Below, in pieces: positions 15,007 through 20,500 of a DNA stretch of 20,500 nucleotides. The stretch spans positions 1 to 20,500 of the forward strand of contig CANKNP010000046.1 of NCBI GenBank assembly GCA_947483545.1, written 5' to 3'. The DNA comes from Deltaproteobacteria bacterium (GTDB taxonomy: Bacteria; Myxococcota; UBA796; SXON01). Within the stretch, counting starts at the first letter, position 1. Every line of letters starts with the position of its first letter. The translations under genes were made by a program, and so were the position numbers. The notes below the pieces were generated by a model, which did not search any database, was not told the origin of the DNA, and saw nothing but the letters and a program-made list of their open reading frames with translations.

Positions 15007-16202
15007 CAGGGTTCCAGGGCGTGGAGGGCAGTGGCGAAAGCATCGACCGCTTCAAGCGGAAGGCAGAGCGGTGGCATGAGCCGCATCACGTGGGGATCGT
15101 CGGAGCCGCCGGCCAGGAACCCGGCCTCGCGGAGCTTCGGCAGGATCTGCTTCGTGGGCGCGGGACACTCGATCCCGAGCAGGCAGCCGTGTCCGCGAAC
15201 GGGCCAACGCACCTTCTCGCGGACCCGGGCCTCGACCGCCCGAGCGTTCTCCATCAGCCCCTCCTCCCGGACGACGTGATGCGTCGCGAGGATGGCGGCG
15301 CAGGCGAGCGGGCCGGCCCCGAACGTGGAGCCTTGATCCCCGGACTTCACCCGGGAGGCGATGGCGTCGTCCACGAGGGTCACGCCGACGGGAAAGCCGC
15401 CGGCCGCGGACTTGGCGCCGGTGATCAGGTCGGCGCGCACGGCGTAGTAGTCGGCGGCGAACGGCACCCCCAGGCGGCCCCAGGCGGTCTGGACCTCGTC
15501 GAGGATCAAGAGCGCACCTGCACGATCGCACGCCTGCCGGAGGTCGTGGAGGAACGCGCCGGTGGCGGTCGTCATGCCGTTCAACGACTGGATGGGCTCG
15601 ATGATCACGGCCGCGACGTCGTCGCCGATGTCGGGGACCACCCCGAACGGGGCAAAGCGCGTGTGGCCGAGCCCCGGCGCCGCGTAGTTCCGGTACTTCG
15701 GGTTCCAGGTGACCGCCAAGGCGCCCGCCGTCCGACCGTGAAACCCACCCTCGAACGCGATGATCTCGGTCCGCCCGGTGTGATGCCTCGCGAGCTTCAG
15801 CGCGGTCTCGTTGGCCTCGGCCCCCGAGTTGGTCAGGAACACCTTCGTGAGGTTCGAGGGCGCGAGATCGACGATGGCCTTGCACGCCGCCGCGCGGAGC
15901 GGGTGGGGCGTCAGGTTGGAGTAGAACCCGAGCCGCCGGGCCTGCTCGCCGAGGACCGCGGCCCACAGGGGGTGCGCATGGCCGATCAGCGAGACGGCGT
16001 GCCCCCCGTAGAGATCCCAGTACCATCGGCCTTCACGGTCCCGAACCTGCGCGCCCGACCCGGCGACGATCTCCACGCCGAGCTTGTCGAACACGGCGAG
16101 CTGGCAGCCCTCTTCTGCGCTCCCAGCGCTCCAGAGATCGAGAAGATGTGCAGCCTCTACCTGGATAGACTCGCGATCGCGATCAACGCTGGGGTTGGAC
16201 AT
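15006..16202 (-). CDS. argD: Acetylornithine/succinylornithine aminotransferase (class III)
   Basis: A 398-aa pyridoxal-phosphate enzyme that interconverts an N-acylglutamate semialdehyde and N-acylornithine. Seen are TNSGAEANETALKLAR (125-140), GGFHGRT (152-158), ILDEVQTAWGR (233-243), the PLP lysine Lys264 in TGAKSAAGGFPVG, and GSTFGAGPLACAA (291-303). Length is normal for ArgD. The adjacent carbamoyltransferase makes acyl-ornithine the likely substrate. Whether the acyl group is acetyl or succinyl is open. ATG 16202 is chosen over an upstream frame extension because TAGACC lies 5 nt before it and the extension runs into the repeat region. No Shine-Dalgarno is visible. GABA or other omega-aminotransferase activity is a less likely alternative. 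Confidence 0.85.
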   Translation of the reverse strand: MSNPSVDRDRESIQVEAAHLLDLWSAGSAEEGCQLAVFDKLGVEIVAGSGAQVRDREGRWYWDLYGGHAVSLIGHAHPLWAAVLGEQARRLGFYSNLTPHPLRAAACKAIVDLAPSNLTKVFLTNSGAEANETALKLARHHTGRTEIIAFEGGFHGRTAGALAVTWNPKYRNYAAPGLGHTRFAPFGVVPDIGDDVAAVIIEPIQSLNGMTTATGAFLHDLRQACDRAGALLILDEVQTAWGRLGVPFAADYYAVRADLITGAKSAAGGFPVGVTLVDDAIASRVKSGDQGSTFGAGPLACAAILATHHVVREEGLMENARAVEARVREKVRWPVRGHGCLLGIECPAPTKQILPKLREAGFLAGGSDDPHVMRLMPPLCLPLEAVDAFATALHALEP

Positions 16203-16207
16203 CCGCG

Positions 16208-16213
16208 GGTCTA
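16208..16213 (-). promoter_or_regulatory. Candidate -10 (TAGACC) for argD-argF'
   Basis: TAGACC, read on the minus strand, lies 5 nt before the argD ATG. No -35 is obvious and there is no Shine-Dalgarno. If real, the arginine genes have their own leaderless promoter downstream of the repeat hairpin. Confidence 0.3.
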
Positions 16214-16246
16214 ATCTGGATCCTGGGGCGGGGCCCATGCCAGAGA

Positions 16247-16338
16247 CCGGAGGCCGGAGGCCGGAGGCCGGAGGAAAGCCACCGCGCCCAGGATCGCGCA
16301 GCTCCCAACTGCAGCCTCCAGCCTATGGCCTCCAGCCT
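16247..16338. repeat. Heptamer repeats forming a 24-bp imperfect hairpin
   Basis: Four perfect CCGGAGG units (16247-16274) make one arm, which is AGGCCGG in the phase used at 6286. The other arm (16315-16338) reads on the minus strand as AGGCTGG, AGGCCAT, AGGCTGG, AGG. The arms pair at 20 of 24 positions, plus two G-U pairs in minus-strand RNA, around a 40-nt loop. The hairpin starts 3 nt after the amidohydrolase stop and ends before the argD start. No T-tract follows, so a Rho-independent terminator is doubtful. It may act as an RNA-stabilising or insulating element. Confidence 0.8.
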
Positions 16339-16341
16339 GCC

Positions 16342-17151
16342 TCACCCGATCCCAAACACCCGCGCCGCATTCCCATGCAAGAACGCCTGCTCCCCCTCGG
16401 CGTCCAGCCCGAGCGCCCCCACCTCCGCAATGCACTTTCGCGGCTCGATCATCGGCCAGTTGCTCCCGAAGAGCACCTTCTTCCGTCCATGTCCCCGCAT
16501 GTAGGTGACCAACTCCGGGGGGTAGCGACGGGGCGTGTACGCCGAGGTGTCGATGTAGACGTTCAAGAACTTGGTCGCGAGGCCGATCATCTCGTTGGTC
16601 CAGGGAAATCCGATGTGGCCGGCGACGATGACCAGCTCCGGGAACTCCAGCGCCACGCGGTCGAGGTGAGGAATGGGGCGGCCGAACTCCGAGGGGCGGA
16701 GGGGGCCGGTCTGGCCGACCTGCAAGCAGAGCGGAATGCCGAGCTCCACGCAGGCGGCGTAGAGCGGGTAGAACCGGCGATCGTCTGGGTGTAGTTCCCA
16801 GAGCCAAGGAAGGATGCGAAGGCCCCGGAGCCCGAGATCGGAGACCGCGTGGCGGAGCGCCCGCACCCCGTTCATCGGGCGGCGGACGTCCACCGAAGCG
16901 AGGCCGATGAAGCGGGTCGGGTGGGCGGCGACGGCCGCGGCGACCTCCTCGTTCGAGATGTGCGCACCCTCGGGTCCATGCCACGCGCAGAGCACGCCGA
17001 CGTCGATGCCCGCAGCATCGAGCGCTGCGAGGGTGAAGTCGATCGGGAACACATCGGGTGCCTCGTCCAACCCCATCCACCGGCGCAGCGGCTCGAACAT
17101 CTCGTGGCCCAGAAACCCTGGGTTCGGATGCTGGATCCAGGCGTCGATCAC
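16342..17151 (-). CDS. Amidohydrolase-fold protein (Amidohydrolase_2) with altered metal site
   Basis: A 269-aa TIM-barrel protein of the amidohydrolase 2 group. RPIPHLDRVALEFPELVIVAGHIGFPW (around 158-184) and the C-terminal HGNAARVFG are typical. Several usual metal or catalytic residues are replaced. The N-terminal HxH appears as W5-x-Q7 (MIDAWIQHP), the His of the central strand is Gln144 (LCLQVGQTG), and the catalytic Asp of FGSDxP is Asn231 (FGSNWPM). His179 is kept. I recall a subfamily with W-x-QH and FGTNxP, so this may be a family trait and not decay. Substrate is unknown. The GTG start overlaps the upstream 120-aa gene's stop in GTGA, which implies coupled expression. Downstream lies the heptamer hairpin. 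Confidence 0.8.
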   Translation of the reverse strand: MIDAWIQHPNPGFLGHEMFEPLRRWMGLDEAPDVFPIDFTLAALDAAGIDVGVLCAWHGPEGAHISNEEVAAAVAAHPTRFIGLASVDVRRPMNGVRALRHAVSDLGLRGLRILPWLWELHPDDRRFYPLYAACVELGIPLCLQVGQTGPLRPSEFGRPIPHLDRVALEFPELVIVAGHIGFPWTNEMIGLATKFLNVYIDTSAYTPRRYPPELVTYMRGHGRKKVLFGSNWPMIEPRKCIAEVGALGLDAEGEQAFLHGNAARVFGIG

Positions 17152-17510
17152 AGCTTTTCGAGGATGACCGCGGCGAGCAGGAGCTCCTCGGGCGTGAGCC
17201 CCGCGCCCCGGACGAGCATGTCCCGCCCGTTCGCCTTCGCGAGTCCATCGCCGACCAGCGCGAACATCACATCATAGCTGTTGCCCTTGAGCACCTGGGT
17301 CTTCACGATGCGGCAGAAGGCCTCGTTGGAATTCCCCTTGAACAGAGTGTTGCCCTGCATCCGCCAGGCAGAAGCTGCCGAGTTTCCGAGCGCCCAGCCG
17401 TTGCCGCGCTTGGTCAACAGCGGCGTGATGCCGTCCTTCTCGAACAGCACGCCGTCTTTCCATACCGCCGCCGTGCTCGGCGTCGAACCTTTCAGGACCT
17501 TTCCGGGCAT
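17148..17510 (-). CDS. Conserved-looking 120-aa unknown protein with KG(N)S repeats
   Basis: A 120-aa soluble protein of unknown family. It carries three copies of a hydrophobic-KG motif: VLKGST (5-10), LFKGNS (56-61) and VLKGNS (73-78). Short beta-strand-like segments lie between them, and a C-terminal helix (105-120, LTPEELLLAAVILEKL) follows. The spacing suggests a repeated beta-hairpin or clip. No signal peptide is present. ATG 17510 is preferred because GAGG lies about 5 nt upstream; GTG 17516 is an alternative adding two residues. Its stop overlaps the amidohydrolase start in GTGA, so the two proteins are probably made together and may interact. I could not match it to a known domain. 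Confidence 0.65.
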   Translation of the reverse strand: MPGKVLKGSTPSTAAVWKDGVLFEKDGITPLLTKRGNGWALGNSAASAWRMQGNTLFKGNSNEAFCRIVKTQVLKGNSYDVMFALVGDGLAKANGRDMLVRGAGLTPEELLLAAVILEKL

Positions 17511-17542
17511 TTGCACCTCGCCGGATGCCTATCGCGGCGCGC

Positions 17543-17899
17543 TCACCCGCCGAACTTCACCACGAACACCACCCCCACGATGATGTCCCCGTCCACCAGC
17601 TCCCGCGCGAGCTTCTGCCCGGAGAGGATGCTCTTGAGGCACCCCGCGAGCGGGGCCGGCGCCGGCTCGACGACCTCGACCTTGATGACCCCGTGCGACC
17701 CGCTGGCCTCGACCCGGACGGTGCCGGCGAGCGCGCTGTCGGCCTTCAACGCGTCGGCATAGCAAGTTTTGACGGGGCGTTGGACCTGCTCCAGCACCGG
17801 CGCGAGCGTGCCCGGGAGCGGGTAGTCGGGCATCGACTCGGTCGTGATCGTGACCGAGTCGCCGGATCCGCAGGCCAGGAGGAGGAGGAGGAGGTTCAT
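17543..17899 (-). CDS. Lipoprotein with AgmX/PglI (TonB-C-like) C-terminal domain
   Basis: A 118-aa protein with a short lipoprotein signal (MNLLLLLLAC, Cys10), a short linker, and a domain at ~40-118. The domain reads VQRPVKTCYADALK, then GTVRVEA, GVIKVEVVE, LAGCLKSILS and VVFVVKF. This pattern (V..CY..AL, strand, G.v..v.vv, C....L, strand) fits the AgmX/PglI C-terminal or TonB-C-like domain common in Myxococcota; the two Cys are typical and may form a disulfide. The role is probably a cell-envelope interaction. ATG 17899 is chosen for compact signal length and a TACATA hexamer 5 nt upstream. ATG 17929 would add ten residues including Lys and Arg and would make a more classical signal, so the start is open. 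It lies 32 nt upstream of the 120-aa gene. Confidence 0.65.
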   Translation of the reverse strand: MNLLLLLLACGSGDSVTITTESMPDYPLPGTLAPVLEQVQRPVKTCYADALKADSALAGTVRVEASGSHGVIKVEVVEPAPAPLAGCLKSILSGQKLARELVDGDIIVGVVFVVKFGG

Positions 17900-17904
17900 G
17901 CGCC

Positions 17905-17910
17905 TATGTA
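17905..17910 (-). promoter_or_regulatory. Candidate -10 (TACATA) before the AgmX/PglI-type lipoprotein
   Basis: Read on the minus strand, TACATA lies 5 nt before the ATG at 17899, with no Shine-Dalgarno between. No -35 is evident. If the longer start at 17929 is real, this motif would lie inside the gene and be meaningless. Confidence 0.3.
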
Positions 17911-17998
17911 GCACTGCTTTGTGGTTCACCGCCGGATGCCCACGGGCGTGTCACCGGGGTGGCGGCGCCCGACCGATGGCAGCGAGCCCGCCCAATCT

Positions 17999-18598
17999 TC
18001 AGTGGTACCCGAACAGCGCGATCCCATCGACCAGCCCGTCTCCCTCGCCATCGCCGTCCGCCTGCGCGTCCACGATCAGCCCAAGATCGCCCCATTGAAG
18101 CTCGGCGATGAACTGCTCCTCGCCGACCGTCTCGTACTCGACCAGGTCTGTGTACCCGTACACGTCGATCCAGCATTGCAGCGAGATGTCTACGCCCAGG
18201 CCGTCCGCGCTGGCGCCGGCATACCCGGAGTCCAGAAAAACCCCGGCTGCGCCCGCGCCGTCGTCGGGGACGTCGTCGCCGTCGTTGTCGTCGAAGAACG
18301 AGCCAAGTAGCCCGTCCCGCCAGTCGCAGAAGGCGTAGCCCTCGAGGCTGTCACATTCGCCGGTCTCTCCGAGGGCCGCGTTGAAGCTGTCGTAGGTCGC
18401 GTCCGCGCAGGCGCCTTCGGAGCAGCCGCTGCTCACCTCGATCTCGTCGCCCACAGGCAGCAGATCGCAAGGAGGGAGCAGCTCGGACCCGGGGATCGCC
18501 GGATCGTCCACGCACTCGTAGTCGGCGTTGATGTTCTGGCCGGGTTCGCAATCGGGGAGGGCAGGCTGACAGGCCAGCGCGAGGAGGATGAGCAGCAT
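17999..18598 (-). CDS. Acidic Cys-containing lipoprotein of unknown function
   Basis: A 199-aa protein with a short signal (MLLILLALAC, Cys10) and a mature part with seven or more Cys (for instance DCEPG, YECVDD, PPCDLL, SSGCSEGACAD, ECDSLEGYAFCDW). This suggests disulfide bonds outside the cytoplasm. Two stretches look like calcium-binding loops: DDNDGDDVPDD (~102-112) and DGDGEGDGLVDG near the end. It is strongly acidic overall. No enzyme motif is visible. It ends FGYH. The gene is 99 nt from the next minus-strand gene and divergent from the USP-like gene. A surface structural or binding role is a guess. Confidence 0.7.
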   Translation of the reverse strand: MLLILLALACQPALPDCEPGQNINADYECVDDPAIPGSELLPPCDLLPVGDEIEVSSGCSEGACADATYDSFNAALGETGECDSLEGYAFCDWRDGLLGSFFDDNDGDDVPDDGAGAAGVFLDSGYAGASADGLGVDISLQCWIDVYGYTDLVEYETVGEEQFIAELQWGDLGLIVDAQADGDGEGDGLVDGIALFGYH

Positions 18599-18713
18599 CG
18601 CCGGGGGCTATCCTGGAACGTGGGAGCTTGACCGCCCCACCACCAGTGGAGGGGCCCCCGCTTGTCCTCCTTCGGATCGGTGCGTAGCTGCACGGTGTGT
18701 CCAGGAGGGCTCC
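18599..18713. promoter_or_regulatory. 115-bp divergent intergenic region with a strong RBS on the + side
   Basis: AGGAGGG at 18703-18709 is the best Shine-Dalgarno in the window; its GGAGG lies 5 nt before ATG 18714. TTGACC at 18628-18633 could be a -35 for the + strand, but no fitting -10 lies 16-18 nt downstream. On the minus side, GATAGC about 8 nt before the lipoprotein ATG is a weak -10 candidate. Confidence 0.4.
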
Positions 18714-19184
18714 ATGGAACCACGCAGGGTGCTGATCGTCGCGAACAAGACGCTTTTCGGAAAATCGCTCGCAGACGCGGTCGCCGCGATCGTGGGTCGA
18801 GGTCCGGCGACGTTTCTGCTGCTTGTCCCTGCGGAGATCCCGGACACCCCGTTCGTGTGGGAGGAGTCTGCGGTGTGGAAGGCAGCCGAGGCCCGGGCAG
18901 CGCAGGGCGTGGCTGCCTTTACGGCGCTCGGCGCGGTCGTGAGCGCGCGGGTCGGTGCCCATGTGCCAATCAACGCGGTGAAAGATGCGCTCCTCGGGGA
19001 GAATTTCGATGAGGTCGTGGTGTCCACGCTCCCGCTCGGCATCTCCGCGTGGGTCGGCTTGGACCTCCCCAATCGGATCCGGAGCGTGACCGGGCTGCCG
19101 GTCACCCACGTGACGAGTGACCCGAGCGAGCCCGAGCCTGTGCACACGGTGCCGGCATGGGACCGGCCTTCCGGAAGACCCTGA
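18714..19184 (+). CDS. Universal-stress-protein-like protein
   Basis: A 156-aa cytoplasmic protein with an alternating beta/alpha fold. RRVLIVANKT opens strand one, ATFLLLVPAE is strand two, VVSARVGAHVP then helix KDALLGENF, then DEVVVSTLP and LPVTHVTSD close the sheet. This matches USP-like or nucleotide-binding HUP-type proteins, including actinobacterial relatives that begin RVLVVAN. The ATP-loop GxxGxxxxG of canonical UspA is not clear; LPLGISAW stands at that place, so nucleotide binding is doubtful. ATG 18714 has a strong AGGAGGG. Its last 28 nt overlap the aminotransferase gene, so the two are likely co-expressed. Stress or metabolic sensing is an inference. Confidence 0.65.
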   Translation: MEPRRVLIVANKTLFGKSLADAVAAIVGRGPATFLLLVPAEIPDTPFVWEESAVWKAAEARAAQGVAAFTALGAVVSARVGAHVPINAVKDALLGENFDEVVVSTLPLGISAWVGLDLPNRIRSVTGLPVTHVTSDPSEPEPVHTVPAWDRPSGRP

Positions 19185-20362
19185 GCCCCGATCCTCCGGG
19201 CACCCCTCGCGCGGATGTCCTGCACACCCAGTCTGCCGTGGTGGATGAGGAGCTTCGGCAGGCTGTGAGCGACCTGCGTGTGGTGTCGCTCGCTGGCGGC
19301 GTGCCCGCGGACGAATTGTTCCCCGGGCCGGAGATCGAACAGGCGCTCGCCAGCGCGCTGCGTGCCGGTGCCGCCAGGGTCCTCCAGTACGGCTGGCCCG
19401 AGGGTGTCGGTCACCTGCGCGCCCAGATCGCCGCGAGGATGGCGGGACGGGGCGTGCACGTCCGGTCCGAGCAGATCCTGATCACGAGCGGCGCCCAACA
19501 GGCGCTGAGCCTGCTGGCGCAGCTCTTGGTCCCGATGGGCGCGCCAGTCGCGGTCGAGATTCCGACCTATGCGTCGGCACTACAGGCGTTTGACCTTCGA
19601 AAGCCGCAGTATCGGCCGGTTCCCCGGAGCGCTCAGGGGATCGATCTCGCGGCGCTGGAGTACGCGCTCGGCAAGGGCGGCGCGCAGGTGCTCTACCTTG
19701 TCGCGTCGGGCCACAACCCGACGGGCGGTGTGCTGGGCCCGGCCGACCGCGACGGGGTGCTCTCCTGTGCGGAGCGACACAACACCTGGGTCATCGATGA
19801 CGACGCCTATGGAGACCTTCAGTTCGGCACACCAGAGCCCCCTTTGTTGGCGCTCGGTCGGCACAGGGATCGCATCGTCCACGTCGGCAGCTTCTCGAAG
19901 GTCCTCGCCCCCGGGCTCCGCGTCGGGTGGATCGCGGGTCCGCACGAGCTCGTCGCAGAGGTCACTCGCGTGAAGCAGGCGCAGGACCTGGAGACCGCGA
20001 CGCTCACGCAGCGCATCCTCTCCGCGTGGTTGGACGCCCACAGCTTGGACGACCACATCGCGCGGAGCCTCGCGGTGTACCGCGCGCGCCGCGACGCCAT
20101 GCTGGACGCCCTCCGCCGGACGATGCCGGCCGGCGTCCGCTGGGAGATCCCCGCCGCCGGGTTCTCGGTGTTTGTGCAGGTGCCGCCGCCGTTCGACGCC
20201 GGGGCCTCGCTGGCGCGCGGGCTTCCGGCGGGCGTCGGGTTTGAACCGGCGGCGCCGTACTTCGTGACCGGCGCGTCTTCGGGCGCCGTCCGACTCTCGT
20301 TCTCGAACGCCTCCGAAGCCGACATTCAGCTTGGCGTGGAGCGGTTCGCGGGGCTCTTGTAA
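19157..20362 (+). CDS. PLP-dependent aminotransferase, class I/II (aminoadipate-type)
   Basis: A 401-aa enzyme of fold type I. Seen are SLAGGVPADELFP (44-56), LQYGWPEGVGHLR (76-88), ITSGAQQALSLLAQ (109-122), HNPTGG (186-191), the cofactor-binding DDDAYGD (214-220), the PLP lysine Lys248 in GSFSKVLAPGLRVGW, and the carboxylate-binding Arg in VRLSFSN near the C-terminus. The layout is that of 2-aminoadipate/aromatic or branched-chain aminotransferases related to the MocR catalytic domain, without the N-terminal DNA-binding part. The exact amino acid cannot be told. ATG 19157 lies within the end of the USP-like gene (28-nt overlap). The stop is followed by an intergenic inverted repeat. Confidence 0.88.
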   Translation: MGPAFRKTLSPDPPGTPRADVLHTQSAVVDEELRQAVSDLRVVSLAGGVPADELFPGPEIEQALASALRAGAARVLQYGWPEGVGHLRAQIAARMAGRGVHVRSEQILITSGAQQALSLLAQLLVPMGAPVAVEIPTYASALQAFDLRKPQYRPVPRSAQGIDLAALEYALGKGGAQVLYLVASGHNPTGGVLGPADRDGVLSCAERHNTWVIDDDAYGDLQFGTPEPPLLALGRHRDRIVHVGSFSKVLAPGLRVGWIAGPHELVAEVTRVKQAQDLETATLTQRILSAWLDAHSLDDHIARSLAVYRARRDAMLDALRRTMPAGVRWEIPAAGFSVFVQVPPPFDAGASLARGLPAGVGFEPAAPYFVTGASSGAVRLSFSNASEADIQLGVERFAGLL

Positions 20363-20395
20363 GCGGCCCGCTGTTCCTCTCATGAGCGTTTCGGC

Positions 20396-20470
20396 GGGCC
20401 AGCCCGGGCGCTGGACAAACAACACCGCCCTAAGTCCCCGGAAGCACTTGACCTGGAGCCGGGCTGGCCC
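20396..20470. repeat. Perfect 12-bp inverted repeat with 51-nt centre
   Basis: GGGCCAGCCCGG (20396-20407) and CCGGGCTGGCCC (20459-20470) are exact reverse complements. The left arm can also fold with 20410-20414 as CCAGC/GCTGG. It lies 33 nt after the aminotransferase stop. A frame from ATG 20382 stays open to the window edge across this repeat (39 codons, about 82% G/C at third positions), so part of it might be coding, but there is no Shine-Dalgarno and no recognisable protein. The rest of 20363-20500 shows nothing I can name. A terminator, structured RNA or repeat element are all possible. Confidence 0.55.
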
Positions 20471-20500
20471 CAAACCGCACCGTTCCAGGTGGAAGGCGGC

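Noticed and set aside
16247..16338. Regular repeats considered as a CRISPR array
   Set aside because: The units are 7-bp tandem repeats without spacers, and no cas genes are present.
20396..20470. Inverted repeat considered as an integron attC site or tRNA
   Set aside because: No RYYYAAC/GTTRRRY core sites, no GTTCRANNC T-loop and no acceptor/anticodon arrangement can be made.

Overview
The window is about 20.5 kb of GC-rich bacterial chromosome, densely packed and mostly made of housekeeping and envelope-lipoprotein genes on both strands. I see no phage, insertion sequence, CRISPR array, rRNA or tRNA. Several features point, by inference, to Myxococcota or a nearby deltaproteobacterial-type lineage. 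There are at least five small lipoproteins, two with Asp/Thr/Ser/Ala linkers of the TDTDADSD kind. One lipoprotein has an AgmX/PglI (TonB-C-like) C-terminal domain, and a TRAP T-component (TatT) homologue is present. The genus cannot be named from the sequence.

Left third (1-7945): the 3' end of an upstream gene (2-91) is followed by a REP-like double palindrome (109-210). Next come a large surface metallohydrolase of the CehA/McbA (PHP) type (+) and, tail to tail with no spacer, a von Willebrand A lipoprotein (-). A PA4780-type RIO1-like kinase (-) and an NAD-dependent epimerase (+) diverge from a 50-bp region. A convergent intergenic stretch (6282-6509) carries AGGCC heptamer repeats and another palindromic element. 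On the minus strand, a Dam-family adenine methyltransferase is translationally coupled (GTGA) to a DUF2269-like membrane protein.

Middle (8018-13218, + strand): a recognisable TTGACA-N17-TAGATC promoter starts a tight cluster of TatT-like protein, monoacylglycerol-lipase-like hydrolase, orotate phosphoribosyltransferase (pyrE) and a short lipoprotein. A likely 60-aa gene with a leaderless-looking start follows. Then comes transketolase (tkt), with an extended -10 embedded in an 8-bp perfect inverted repeat.

Right third: a minus-strand series runs from 17899 down to 13220: AgmX/PglI-type lipoprotein, 120-aa unknown protein, amidohydrolase-fold protein (GTGA overlap), a heptamer-repeat hairpin, argD-like aminotransferase, N-acyl-ornithine carbamoyltransferase, and an Asp/Thr-linker lipoprotein. 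The last three are joined by TGATG overlaps. The carbamoyltransferase looks like the Bacteroides N-succinylornithine type and carries Ala at the specificity position, so arginine may be made through succinylated intermediates. Beyond a further minus-strand lipoprotein (17999-18598), a USP-like protein and a class I/II aminotransferase overlap on the + strand. The window ends in an unexplained 12-bp inverted repeat.

Most genes are ordinary. The points most worth following are the ornithine carbamoyltransferase specificity, the heptamer repeat family placed just after stop codons, the amidohydrolase with replaced metal ligands and its unknown partner, and the recurrent -10-like hexamers 5-9 nt before start codons that lack a Shine-Dalgarno.
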